A stretch of 64,000 nucleotides of DNA from Craspedostauros australis (taxonomy: Eukaryota > Bacillariophyta > Bacillariophyceae > Mastogloiales > Achnanthaceae), in contig JAMXDE010000052.1 in NCBI GenBank assembly GCA_026770025.1, positions 124,001 to 188,000 on the forward strand, in the 5' to 3' direction. The first letter of the stretch is position 1; the number at the start of each line of letters is the position of its first letter. The position numbers and the translations under genes were made by a program. Of this stretch, positions 1 through 11,054 are shown one piece after another. The notes under the pieces are model-generated. The model had not been told where the DNA came from. It ran no database searches and worked only from the letters and a program-made list of their open reading frames with translations.

Positions 1-1620
1 CGATGCGACGGTCGCGGAGTTGTCGTTGCAGGCTCTCTCTCCAATGCAGGAGTCCTTCGCAATGTTCCCCCTGTTTCTTTCGCAAGCGTACTGAAGATGG
101 CAGGAGCCTTCACCAATGTTGCCATAATTTGAATCGCAAGAGCGTTCACCAATGCATGCGTTAGAAGTGACGGCTCCGTCGTTGAAGTAGCATGCGTAAT
201 TGCCGAAGCACGATCCTTCGTCCACATCGGCGGTATTTTGCTGACAGGACGACTCGCCGATGCAGGAGCCGTCACTGACATTCGCGGAGTTGCCGTAACA
301 CGCCGTCGTATTGATACATGAGCCACTACCAACGTCGCCACCGTTATCATAGCAAGCGATGATTCCGGAGCAAGAACCCTTGCCGATGGCCCCCTCGTTG
401 TTATCGCATGCATTATTCCCATTGCAAGCGTCATCGGCGACAGGGCCAGAGTTCTCGTAGCAAGCTTTGTATCCGGAGCAAGAACCCTTGCCGATGACCC
501 CCTCGTTGTACTCGCATGCTTCAGTACCATTGCAAGCGTCATCAGCAACAGTGCCAGAGTTCTCGTAGCAAGCCGAGTATCCGAAGCAAGAACCCTTGCC
601 GATGACCCCCTCGTTGTACTCGCATGCACGGCTACCATTGCAAGCGTCGTCGGCGATAGTGCCAGAGTTCTCGTAGCAAGCTTTGTCACCATTGCAAGCG
701 TCAACGGCGACAGTGCCAGAGTTGTGGTAGCAAGCTTCGTCACCATTGCAAGCGTCATCGGCGACAGTGCCAGAGTTCTCCTCGCAAGCAGCCTCGCCGT
801 TGCAAGCACGGGAGGGCACAGACACAGCGGTGTACTGGCAGGCTCTGTCACCGTTGCAAGAGTAGGAGGCAATCTGGATGGTCGTCGTGATGTTGGGATT
901 GAAGAAGCAAGCTTGCTCGCCATTGCAGGAGTCGGGGCAGACGGTCACAGAGCTGCCACTGCTCCAAGAGCATGCAGGGGATGTGGCGTTGACCGAAGCT
1001 TCGCAACAGCCGGCATCTTCGGCCGCGCAATTGGCAGTGACGGCTTCGGCTGTTCCAGCGAAGCACGGCTCGAGCACCTCGGGGGGCTTGGTCGATTTCG
1101 AGGACTTGGCCGATTTCGAGGACTTCGCCGATTTGGCGGATTTCGAGGACTTGAGCTGACGACTGTTGGCGTCGTGAGCCTCGTCTGTCTCCATTCCAAC
1201 AGACAGAGAGCTGTGCTCGTGCGATGCATGCTCATCCTCATCGCTGGACGCATCTTGGGCTTGAAGGCGACCGAGATCGGCGTGCTTGTCCTTGATGTTG
1301 GTGGAGATGGAAGGACGTGGACGGCGGGTGCTGTCTGCGACCTTGTTAGTTGTGGTCTTGACCTTTCCATCATGAGAGTGCAGGTGAGAGAGCAAGTGAG
1401 AGTGCAGGTGAGAGTGCGATTGCGAGTTTGGCATGTTGGCATCCTTCCTCTTGTCGTTGGCTGTCAACTCCAGGAGCTTCGCCTTGGCGGCGTTGGCATT
1501 GGCGTCGATTTTGTCATCTGCGACTGCCTTCTTGTTGGTGTTCAGCACCGCGTCGACGCCGTTGGAGACGAGGCTCTGAGCCACGACGAGAGCGAGGATG
1601 TCTTTCTTGATGATCGGCAT
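1..1620 (-). CDS. Secreted Lys-cluster/Cys-repeat protein, C-terminus beyond window
   Basis: Open from an ATG at 1618-1620 to the window edge (540 codons seen). Residues 1-24 look like a signal peptide (MPIIKK, then a hydrophobic stretch ending VDA). A His-rich stretch follows (HSHLHSHLLSHLHSHD, about residues 65-80). At residues 157-178 lysine occurs every third position, eight in all, in a Ser/Ala background (KSSKSAKSAKSSKSAK...). From about residue 228 to the edge there are at least 17 units of about 18 residues, typically ACNGDEACYxNSGTVADD, with two Cys in C-x5-C spacing. The codons behind these units give the 54-bp DNA periodicity. KxxK clusters are known as silica-targeting signals in diatom silaffins, so a cell-wall role is possible; that is inference. 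No enzyme domain is recognised. A long plus-strand reading frame over the same DNA (724-2031) is a by-product of the repeat. Confidence 0.8.
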   Translation of the reverse strand, partial: MPIIKKDILALVVAQSLVSNGVDAVLNTNKKAVADDKIDANANAAKAKLLELTANDKRKDANMPNSQSHSHLHSHLLSHLHSHDGKVKTTTNKVADSTRRPRPSISTNIKDKHADLGRLQAQDASSDEDEHASHEHSSLSVGMETDEAHDANSRQLKSSKSAKSAKSSKSAKSSKSTKPPEVLEPCFAGTAEAVTANCAAEDAGCCEASVNATSPACSWSSGSSVTVCPDSCNGEQACFFNPNITTTIQIASYSCNGDRACQYTAVSVPSRACNGEAACEENSGTVADDACNGDEACYHNSGTVAVDACNGDKACYENSGTIADDACNGSRACEYNEGVIGKGSCFGYSACYENSGTVADDACNGTEACEYNEGVIGKGSCSGYKACYENSGPVADDACNGNNACDNNEGAIGKGSCSGIIACYDNGGDVGSGSCINTTACYGNSANVSDGSCIGESSCQQNTADVDEGSCFGNYACYFNDGAVTSNACIGERSCDSNYGNIGEGSCHLQYACERNRGNIAKDSCIGERACNDNSATVAS

Positions 1621-2093
1621 GGTTGTTGGTGCGTGTTGGTGCGAATTGATGTGGTGCGAATGCGTGTCTGTGTCTGTGTTGCTTTGTTGTGCCGAATTAT
1701 GAGAACAGCAGCATTCAGGGGATGCAGGGTGCAAGGAAGAGATGGATCCAGTTGTTGCTATCCGTGTGTATCAAAGCTCGTGCATACGACAACTCTGCTC
1801 CACAGTGGCTGGCTTGTGTGTTTGTTGCCTTGTGTGTTTGTTGCCTTGTTTGCCTGTGTATCGGTGTGCAGAGGCATCGCCAAACTTCTCTGTCTGCTTC
1901 TTGTTTCTGGACAAAAGAGAAACGAGCGATGGCAAGCAGTTGCCTCTGACACAAGCGAGTGCCTCTTCGACGAAATCACCAACTTCGTCACCTCCAATTG
2001 CGGCCAGCAGGCGCCGAACAGCCAGGATTGAGCGGCCAACGGAGAGGTTGGTGGGACTTCATTGCCTCAACAGGAACTGAAAGTTTCGCGTGA

Positions 2094-2179
2094 AGATCTC
2101 CACGTGAACTGTCTGTGCAGATCTCCAAGTGAACCCTCTGAGCAGATCTCCAAGTGAACCCTCTGAGCAGATCTCACAG
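2094..2179. repeat. 25-bp tandem repeat, 3.4 copies
   Basis: The unit agatctccaagtgaaccctc(tgagc) starts at 2094, 2119 and 2144, with a partial copy at 2169. The first copy has several differences. It lies upstream of the minus-strand Cys-repeat gene, about 470 bp before its start codon. Confidence 0.85.
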
Positions 2180-3839
2180 ACATGTTCACCTCACATTTTC
2201 CGCGGTGTTCGCTGGCCGACACATCTTCCGCTTTGGAGAATTGTCACTGGGCCACTACTTCTGGACATTTATGACCCGTGGCAGCGAACGATTCTGCATT
2301 CTCGCCTTGTCGTGACTCAGATTGTCAAAAACATGTATACTGATATTCTATACAAAAACATAATCGATACCACCGTACGATCTTGTACATATAACAATGG
2401 TCTTCATCCGACCTTTGCTTCAAAAGTTATAGATCTTTATCTGTCACGCACAACGCCGTCTTACCTTCCACCTCACTCACTCGGCAAAGCGATAGCACTA
2501 GTTGTAGAGTTTTTTGCCCTCCAACGTGGGATTAGTCGTGTTGCGTAGTCCAGTCTAGAGCAAAAATGCAATCCATCCCAAAAAGTGCTTATGATGCTAT
2601 ATCGCAACACCACATCATTCACAATTAAAACTAAATGTACCATGTGAACAAATAACTTGCGATGTATAGGAATATTGAACTTAAATTAAAATTAACTTCA
2701 AATTTAACAGCATTTTTGTTGATAACGTGGGATTGTGCGTGCCACAAAACTCTGAATGGCACCATGGTGCCATCACTTTGCCATCCAAGATGATGCCCAT
2801 AACCATCTCGTTTCGACCACCTGCGCGTCTCATTGTCTCCATATACCCCATATGTATCCATCCCTGACAAGCATGCACCGTCAGATCTCCCTTCAACGCA
2901 CGTTGGCAGCCCATACCTGAAATCCAACATTTTTGAAAATGAAGGACGGTCCGAAGGCAGCTGCTTCATCTGATCATATCTCCCTCTCACATCCATCTCT
3001 GTTCCCCCCACGCAGCACACCTTGATCCCTGATTCACTGGTGACACGTTGACGCACCCCAAAACGCCTCAAGATGGATCTCCAATTTCTTATCCATCCCG
3101 ACGCTGATGCCATCGTCAGTTTTTCTTCGTGTCGAAAAAATGCGACTGCAGCATTTGGTTGGTTTCAACCTCTTCCACTCAATGTAATCGATCCCCACTT
3201 CTCCAACCCCATTCCTGACTTGATGATTAACACATCTTGTATGGGTGGGTTGGAGGTGTGGTGGATGTTCACATGCGCCACCACACCAGCAAAGCCACAT
3301 GATGGGTGCTTTGTCACCACCCAAAAAACTCTTGCACTCCACTTGTTCCCCTCCATCGACACCCTCCAGGCGTTCTTTCAGCCTCAAACTTCGTAGTACC
3401 CTTCATCTTGATCCCCTTGATGCGTCTTGCCCATCCATGGTTGTTTAAATGGCTTGTATCGTCCACACACAGCCCGTACCCAACATGCATTTTTGACGCA
3501 TTTTTGCACGTTTCGCTCTTTTCACTATCGCTGATTCAAATGAACCGCTCTGATAGCTCCCTCTTGCCCATCCACCAAGATTTATATGGCGGTTCCGTTG
3601 ATGTGCTTGGATCTGGCATTGGACTGGTGGTTGATGCAGTGCCGTCCATGACTTTTGGCAGTTCTCACAGAGTGTTGTTTTGTTTCCCCATTGTCGTGTT
3701 GTTGTGTTTCTTTTCTTGGTGACGGTCTTTTCTTGCTGTTGGGGTTTGGGAAATTAAAACAGAATTCCAACGAATGCCTCCAAACCTTTGCCACAAATCC
3801 TGGGTCTGGTGAGTCCACTGTTGGTTTCTGTGAAAGCCA
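2180..3839. other. Spacer without a supported gene
   Basis: AT-richer DNA with short overlapping reading frames on both strands (such as 2631-3113 minus and 3306-3722 plus). None shows a domain, signal peptide or clear coding bias. It may hold decayed transposon DNA, but nothing can be named. Confidence 0.5.
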
Positions 3840-6388
3840 AGACATGGGAAACACTCGGAAAAATAGTGCATTCTACCTACAGTCTTGTGACCGTCCCACA
3901 GTTGAAGACGTACGTAGGACCAGTGCAATTTACGTAGAACAAGTAGAAACTGCACTAGAAAACATATTTTACCATGGCATGCAACAATGCTACAAACGAC
4001 TCTGGGAGAGGCTCTCAGAGGACCTGAAAGAAACAGACAACACCCCGTGCGGGTACAGGAAGAGGAGGGTGTCACACTGGTGGTGACAGCGGATGAGGAG
4101 GTGGTTGAGGAGGAAAGCAACAGGCCAGGATCTCACCAGCAAAAAGACAGTGTCAACTTGTCCCACAGAGAATGAGAACTGTTGGATTTGGAGCCACCAG
4201 CTGGAGCAAAAATGGGATGACATCCTCCAGGAACGCAACCTGCTGATCAGAGGGTCTGAACCCTTTGTGCACATGATGGGGGAAGAAGGTGCTATGGATG
4301 AAGTGCTGGCATTTGTGAAGGACCTGGACAGGGCTCTGAAAGAGGGCACCTCTCTTGATGACTGGACAGGCATGTTTCACGATGTGTACTTCAACAATAT
4401 GTCCGCAGGCATGAACCTGCACATGGTCAAGCTGAGGGTCAGACTGGTTGCCACCTCCAACAAATTCTCTGGAGGGCTGTGGAAGTCCAAGCAGATCAAG
4501 GCAACACACAAGACAGCAGCATGAATTGGTGTGAGGATGGCACTCATGATGGTCAAAGGCATGCCTCTGAACAACGAAAAAGAAGAACAGGCGAAATCCC
4601 CCAACCTGGTGGCAAAACAAGAAACAGTGAAAACTAAGACACAAGATTGTGACGCTTCTGCACAAGCAGCCAAAACCGCAAGACCTCCACAGTGTGAATG
4701 ATGTGATCAGCAAGTACCACAAGATGCTCTTTGACGTCCAACTCCCCATGACGCGTGAAGGCCATGACTCCCCGCTGGTGCAGGTTATTGCCAGTATGAA
4801 CGCCCTTCGTGCATTCATTTTCAGGGCGGACTCGAAGGCGCAGATCATGGCGTGGCATAAGAACAACACAATGCGTCCATGGACCTCCGCTGATGTACCA
4901 TGGTCCACAAGGGAGACCCTGAAACAAATTGTGGAGAGTCTCTATGCAAAGACGGGATCCATGATGTACAGCAGACTGTGGGTTGCTCATATGCAGAAGA
5001 TTGAAGCATTCGACAATGACAGTACCCTGAGCATGGCAGCCATTCATTTTCGCAAGTCAGATATCCAGGAGCACAACATCGTTGCAGCCAGCTGGTTGTT
5101 TGGGAGCCACAGCACTACCAACACTGATGATCTGACCAAGGCAATCAACATGAGCGAACTTGTCCAAAACAAGTTCACAGTTCAGTTGAGGATCCAGGAG
5201 ATTCACCTTGTGAGAAAGCAAGGGCAACACCAGGTAGAAGGCGAAGACTACCGCAACAGACCGAGAGCGACACACGTCATGTGCGGAGAGTCGCGCTCGT
5301 TCCAATGCCGAACAGACAGGAAAGAACTCTTCAACAACTGTGCCGACAAGGTCCAGTTGCTTGACAAGCAGATGCGGTTCATGCCTGACACGCTGGACCA
5401 AAGATTCCACCACCCCCTGGAGAACTTGCTAGTCTGAGCTCCATGGCAGCCCACCAGGTTCAATTCGAGAAGACTATGAAAACCCAAGGAGTGTACTCGA
5501 TTGGACAGCTCGATGTGGAGTTGCCTATTTGGAATCTGACCCTGAGGGAGGTGATCATGAACCTCAGATCGTCCAGGAACCCAGACTTCGCTCTCTTCAT
5601 GTCGATTGACACAGGTAGGATGGACCGCAACAGAACTGTCTTCGTATTCCATCCCAAACGGAGAATCGAAGCGCTGGAACTCATTTCGAAGCTCACCTTC
5701 TTTTGCAGCAAGAAGCTTGACCATAATTGTCAAGGGTGGTTCACACCAGAAGCGTGGACACAGAACCAGTATTATGAAGTAGACTGGGAGACAGGCCTCG
5801 TTCGGAGCAAGGAGGAAATGGGAGATGGGGCAGCTGGTCCAAGCTGGTGCCAACTTCCTTGACCTTGATGCAGAGGAAATGGTGGGGCTCACCCCAGCGG
5901 ACGTGGGGTGGGAAGGATACGTGGATAAGGACAAAAACATGAAACCTGTCCTGCTGTTGAAGTTTGAAGTGCAAATGGAAAGCAACCCCCACACAAAAAA
6001 CGGGGAGAACAACACCGTAGGCACATTTGCGATGGCATCAGTGGTCCAACAAGCTGATCACATCGCGCAAGCCATCACGCGTACAGCCCACCACAAGACT
6101 GCCAACCCAGGTAGGTTCGCGACGGCCGCCGAAGCAAAAACGGATTTTGACTTGTCTGCCCCAGAGAATACCGTTCCAGAAGGAGATGACATGAGTGATG
6201 ACAACAGTGATGACAGCGAGGAGGACAGTGAAGAAGATAGCAAGGATGGTAGCAGCGAAGAAGCGCGTGAAAAGCAGGCATCCAAGTTAGTGGCCAAGAA
6301 CAGCAGTGATGCTGAATCAGGTGGGTCCGACTTCATGGACACCAACAACCCAACAGGCAGTGTCCCCCAGAACGCAAGCCAAGAGTAA
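3840..6388 (+). pseudogene. Decayed ORF1 (gag-like) of a non-LTR retroelement
   Basis: Coding-like protein continues through frames that switch at about 4090, 4530-4650, 5438 and 5830, so it is a broken gene. Recognisable stretches are 4093-4524, 4649-5437 (an A-x-WLFGS segment, then I-x-x-I-x-LVRKQG), 5443-5862 (WNLTLREV, then GWFTPEAW, then a WETGLVRSKEE segment) and 5825-6388, which ends in an acidic Ser/Asp/Glu tail. The 'FTPEA ... W(D/E)-x-x-x-G-x-V-x-S-x-E' pattern resembles ORF1-type proteins found upstream of LINE endonucleases in diatom genomes; I recall this pattern from family knowledge and could not search it. The endonuclease-like fragment at 7155 supports the call. Confidence 0.5.
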
Positions 6389-7154
6389 ACAAAGTAAGAG
6401 TTACTAGTAAATACGTGGGAAGGAAGGGACTCAGCAAAAATCCAGCAACAAAGAAACCACAGGCGCAGCCCCAACGAGAACGGCAGAAAACAAGCCAACA
6501 CTATCAACAGGCAACAATAGGAACAGCAACAGCAGAGACACCAAAACACAACTCAGTCAAGCGCGCGACAACAACAGCAGCGACAACTATCTCAACAGGC
6601 GGGAACACAGCGAAGGACCCAACAATACACACAGCATCACCACCACCAACAGTAGCCACAGAGCCAACAGAATAAACAACAACAATGAAGAAACAAAGAG
6701 AAACGGCAAAGAGCACAATGGCAACAACAGAACCAGCAACAGTGATGTCAGCAGCACCTGTAACAGCTTGTAAAGAAAGCGTAAAAGTGCAGAGCACAAC
6801 ATCTACTACAACAAGACCAACAACAACAACAACAACATCAAACACATGAGGGCTATCCAAAGAAGTAGGCCCACCATGCGGAGCCAGCAACCAACGCCGA
6901 ATGTAGGTGAATCACTGGGCATAGGCAGTATGACAAGGCACCACTGCTCGCCCGAAGAAATGGCAGCACCAACAGCGAACAGCCACAACTTCAGGAGGAA
7001 CACGAACCCACACACAGCCAAGGCAGCTCAACCACCTAAAATACCCAGAATGACAAGGACGGAAGCAGACCTGGCACAGGTCAGTGCTGCGGAACTCTAA
7101 CGACATGACAAGGATCACACCAAAGTTAGTGGGAAAAACTATGCTTGTGGGGAT
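6389..7154 (+). repeat. CAA/CAG-rich low-complexity linker inside the decayed retroelement
   Basis: The plus strand is dominated by CAA, ACA and CAG triplets (Gln/Thr/Asn-rich in any frame). It joins the ORF1-like part to the endonuclease-like part. Reading frames such as 6415-6675 are low complexity only. Confidence 0.55.
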
Positions 7155-7505
7155 GTGATGGCACACAAATCCACCGAATCAATACGGATCGTGTTCCAGA
7201 ACGTCTCTCAATTCCCACTTCTTGCATGCCAACTCCAGAACAAAGTTATCCTGGACTTTATAAAGCGAAGCGAAGCGGATATGCTATGCATGTCCAAGAT
7301 AAATGTCAATTGGGACCATATGCGCACGGGTGACCAGTGGCAGGAACGGACCAGGCAAGCATTACCAAGATCGAAGCGTATCTTTACCTACAACACCCTC
7401 ATGACAGAATGGGCAACACATAGACCCACAGCAGAAACGCCTATGAGGAGAAGGAAACGAAGCCTATTAGTAGAATTAGAAAAAGTATTAGCATCAAGGA
7501 AATAG
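7155..7505 (+). pseudogene. Truncated LINE endonuclease (EEP family) N-terminus
   Basis: The frame encodes IRIVFQNVSQFPLL, then FIKRSEADMLCMSKINVNWD, then RTRQALPRSK. This matches the start of exonuclease-endonuclease-phosphatase domains of diatom-type LINEs, which normally read 'aD-x-x-x-x-x-E-x-N-x-NW'. The catalytic Glu position carries Lys (SKINVNW). The frame stops at 7505, before the rest of the endonuclease, and no reverse transcriptase follows. The fragment is therefore both mutated at an active-site position and truncated. Confidence 0.55.
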
Positions 7506-8379
7506 AGGTGGAGAGGGGACAGGTGTGATGCCATAAGATGATGATGGGTGTTCGACAACAACGCAAACCTCTGTTGCTCAGTTTTGTGAGTTGCGACCAG
7601 TCACGCCACTGGCCACTCGTTGGTTTAAGAAACTGTAGTGTTGGGAGCATTGCCGATACTCCCGGGATCATGCAAACACGAGTCATTCTGGCCAGAAAAA
7701 CAGCAAAAACTCTACAACTAGTGCTATCGGTTTGCCGAGTGAGTGAGGTGGAAGGTATTTTCCACCTCATATTTCGGAAATGGATCTTGGTTGTTCGTGA
7801 CTTACGATGTTTCATGGTGTCATTTCGGTTAATTACGGTTGAATGTTAGCGATACATACCTCACCAGCATCTCTTTCATCCGCGACGACATCATCTAGAT
7901 CTATTCATGATGGGCATTTCATTGCGCTATTCTCAGGTTTCTGCGCTTGGTTGTCTCCCTTCTCCTGCAGCTTCTTGTGCATGCGAATTGCCTTGTTCGC
8001 CACAGGCTACGTGATCCTCGTAGTCATTCCATTTGTCTATGGTATCACACACACGAAACACATTTCAGGAATGGAAAGGCTATAAAGATTCAGACTATGA
8101 GGGTTATCGGGTCGTGTGGACCCGCTATATCATTCATTGGCGACTACATTTGGGCGACACGGGCGTTCGCGTGAAAACCCTGTTCTAACCGTTTCACACG
8201 TATCTCTGTTTGTGTCAACAACCCTGAATTGGTATCACCCATGCCATCGACAATAAATAATCAGAGGCCTCAATCCAATTCAACCCTCAGCTACACTTCT
8301 TCAACTTGCTCATGAAGATCTACATCCACCATTCCATTTTGACGGCGGCAGCCCCAGACCGCGCACGAAGGTACTACTC
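7506..8379. other. Spacer without a supported gene
   Basis: Only short reading frames are present and none has recognisable features. Confidence 0.5.
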
Positions 8380-8655
8380 CTATTTCATGACGGACATGGC
8401 AACGTCCACGATGCATTCGATGGTCACGATGATGCTGGCAGCGACGGTGGTGTTGATTGTGGCGGTGTTGGCATAGACAGCCGTGATGACGCCCAGAATG
8501 GCGTTGGCGGTGGCGATGGTCGCCGCCATGGCATTGAAAGTGGTGGTGGTGTTATCATGAGTTAGTCCAGCTGGTCGATACGACACCAAACCCGAACCAG
8601 TACGCCGCTGCGTTAGCAACGCCACGATTAGGAGCGCCCGCGACGCACGCAACAT
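8380..8655 (-). CDS. Possible small membrane or secreted protein (doubtful)
   Basis: The frame encodes 91 residues from an ATG at 8653-8655. The N-terminus MLRASRALLIVALLTQ resembles a signal peptide, and the C-terminal half is rich in Ala/Thr/Ile/Val and hydrophobic. No family is recognised. It lies where the 5' LTR of the neighbouring old Copia element might be expected, so it may be chance. Confidence 0.2.
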   Translation of the reverse strand: MLRASRALLIVALLTQRRTGSGLVSYRPAGLTHDNTTTTFNAMAATIATANAILGVITAVYANTATINTTVAASIIVTIECIVDVAMSVMK

Positions 8656-8792
8656 TTAGCAAACTTGACGCAAAGTCAAGACCACAGTAGAATAAGCTCA
8701 CAATCCCATGGGACCTTCCATGGGCCCTCTCAATGGGCACAACTCAACTTTAGCACACACACACACATACACACACTTGCCCGTAGCAATTA

Positions 8793-8807
8793 GGTTATGA
8801 GCCTGGA
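8793..8807 (+). promoter_or_regulatory. E4 primer-binding-site candidate (half initiator-tRNA-Met type)
   Basis: The sequence aggttatgagcctgg is complementary to a tRNA-Met anticodon arm of the form CCAGGCUCAUAACC. Several Copia/Ty5-type elements prime from an internally cleaved initiator tRNA. The preceding gtagca could be the LTR end. The gag ATG follows about 180 bp downstream. Confidence 0.45.
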
Positions 8808-8985
8808 CCGCAGGCACTGCTTGTTCGTCACCTGCCGCACCAAACGGTGCTAACTGCACCATGGCGAACGCGCTCCGTCACAGCGATGCCGCGTGTGGAT
8901 GTGCATTGCCGACAACGACCAAAACACAAACAAAACTCTCACCGTCGCAATCACCCAACACAAACAACAAAACAACGCAAAGCTC

Positions 8986-10101
8986 ATGGACCCGCATCGT
9001 CAACAGACAACGAACGCAACCTCCTCCAGCGACACAGACAACTCCGACCCGCCTTCGCTAGCAGAAGAGCCCGAGGTCGCACTCTCCGAGACCGCAGCCG
9101 ACAATCCTGTCCCTCCTCTCGGACGACAACAACAACAGGCAGAGACCGCAGCCGACGCACTCGTCCCTCCTCTCCAGCCACCTGAACAAGTCGAGACCGC
9201 AGCCGACATCACCGTCCCTCCTCTCGCACAACAACAACCTGAGACCGCAACACTTGCCTCTCTTCAGCAACAACCTGCAGCGACCGAGACCGCTCAAGCA
9301 GCCTCTTCTCCTGCGCCTCAAGAGACAGCACAGGACCCAGGCGGACGCGCCTCTCCTTCTGTTTCAGCAACCACAACAACACGCGCTGCACAGGACACCA
9401 GCACACAGACAGCTGGCGTCTTCGCGCAGCAACCACAACTTCCGCGTGACAGAACTCCTCTTCGGACAGAACCGGAACTTCTTCCGGCAGAAGGCAATAT
9501 TTTGGACTTAACCTTGGACACTTTTGAATCCCAAGCCCTTGAGGAACTCCAGTCAGCCCTCGCAGATCCTGGCAACATTCGTCCTGACATTTTTGCTGAC
9601 ACGAATCGCACTGTCGAAATTCCTGCTGACGTCACCGACACAGTAACCGGTGAAACCGCCATTCCAACTGTTCGCACGACCCACGTTTCGGCCTCATCCA
9701 CGACTCAACCAAGGATGTCACGTTTCAGCGCGGATCCTGATGATGCGGCCACCCGAGCCAACAACCGTATCCTCATTACCAAGGAAGAACGCGCTGCACT
9801 CGAAGGAAAGGACCGCACCAAGGTCAGAGAACAAGCCGTTGAGCCTCTCGAGCCGCTCTTCGTGATGGTGAACCAAACCACTGCCATCAATGACAACAAG
9901 TTCCTCGAAAAGAACTATGACTTCGCCCGACTCAAAGAAAACCTCCGCAACCGCCTCAAGATGTACTCAATGTACGAGCCATTCCAAATCATCCAATCCA
10001 CTCGGAACGAGGCTGGGGATCTTGACTTTGATCGAACCGCCGCTGACGATACCTTCATTGATCTGCTGGACAACGCGTTCACGCTCGACCAAGACGTTGT
10101 A
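8986..10101 (+). pseudogene. E4 gag, 5' portion (interrupted by E2)
   Basis: I chose the ATG at 8986 (MDPHRQQTTNATSS); the frame is open back to 8893 without a better start. The first 200 residues are a Gln/Pro/Thr/Glu-rich tract with repeated 'ETAAD-x-x-VPPL' units, likely disordered. A more ordered region follows (about residue 270 on) with ITKEERAALEGKDR and NYDFARLKENLRNRLKMYSM. The frame runs without a stop into E2's LTR. Its true continuation is at 17044. Confidence 0.7.
10096..10101. repeat. E2 target-site duplication, left copy (GTTGTA)
   Basis: This hexamer sits directly before the LTR start TGTTGG and is repeated at 17038-17043 directly after the LTR end CTGACA. Six bases match, and shifting to five breaks the match. 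Confidence 0.85.
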
Positions 10102-11047
10102 TGTTGGAAATCCGGGGTACCCCAGTCTCTAGTAGTAGTATCTGGTTACCTATTCCTGTTATTGTATTGTTGGAACTGTGAGTACAACATCTTCATCACT
10201 TTCAATTCCATTTGCCAAAGCATACATAATCCACAGTAGCACACAGTCTTGCCCTTGCTCATGCAGTGCTGTCCTCCTGCTTCATCATGTCATGCAGCAT
10301 GTACTCCATGTACATCTCATCTTGCAGTATTGGTTCATCTCATCGTGCATCTCATCATGCATCTCATCATGCATCTCAGATATTCCATCTCCTGCCCTCT
10401 ACCGATAGTTTCGTTAGCATAGACATCGCCGAGTCGTAGGCGTCACACAGCTCGGGCCATTCGATCAGATCACGATTTCCCATTCGTCACAGGAGCACCC
10501 TGGATGGGAGCTCATTCAGCTCCTCATCATCACACATCTCCGATCATCTCCGATCATCTCCGATGCTTCTCCGATCGTTTTTCCCATTACTTCGCCGATC
10601 ACTTCACCGGCTTCCTGGAAGTTCGTCATCACTGGTTCGTTCACAGGCCATCTCACACTTCGTGACATTGGCCTTCCTCCAGTACTCTTTTTCATTGGTT
10701 GCGACATGGGGGCCGTAGTCGCTCGTATCGTGATGTTGGTCACGATTCCAACATCCCTGCCCCCTGCGACATACACGTGTGATTGGTATTCCTGCATTGA
10801 GGTCACGGACACCATAGTCCGGTTCGCATTCGGCACGTGTCGTTCTCCATCACAAAACACGTGCAGCTCACATTTTTCTGTCACAAAGATCCACAGGTGG
10901 GAGTTGCGGTAATGTATCATATCATGACATTCGACTCCTGACTCTTGACTTCTTGGGAGGTGCGGTAATGTAGCATTTTACAATGCTCGACTCCACATTC
11001 TTGGGAGGTGCGGCAATTCGGTGTTTCACAACACCCGATTCCTGACA
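10102..11047 (-). repeat. E2 3' LTR (946 bp)
   Basis: It appears identical to 16092-17037 at every stretch compared, including 134- and 76-codon reading frames inside it. It contains short internal repeats (catctcatcatg near 10335-10375, atctccgatc near 10535-10560) and the motif CCGCACCTCCCAAGAA (minus strand) at least twice. Confidence 0.9.
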
Positions 11048-11054
11048 CCCTTCC
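11048..11054 (-). promoter_or_regulatory. E2 polypurine tract
   Basis: The minus strand reads GGAAGGG immediately before the LTR start TGTCAGG, the usual plus-strand primer position. It follows the intact C-terminal Copia tail RHINERNHFIRE...DGFTKN at about 11150-11280. Confidence 0.7.

Noticed and set aside
724-2031. 435-codon plus-strand ORF in the Cys-repeat region
   Set aside because: It is the antisense shadow of the 54-bp repeats; the minus frame has signal peptide, Lys cluster and regular Cys and stays open for 540 codons.
2631-3113. 160-codon minus ORF as a host gene
   Set aside because: No domain, signal or coding character; overlaps other equally long frames in AT-rich DNA.
9000-9460. 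Long minus-strand Arg/Leu-rich frames in this region
   Set aside because: They mirror the Gln/Pro/Thr-rich gag of E4 on the plus strand.
10178-10408. Identical small ORFs at 10178 and 16168, and at 34935 and 41518, as duplicated genes
   Set aside because: They lie inside paired LTRs and are duplicated only because the LTRs are.
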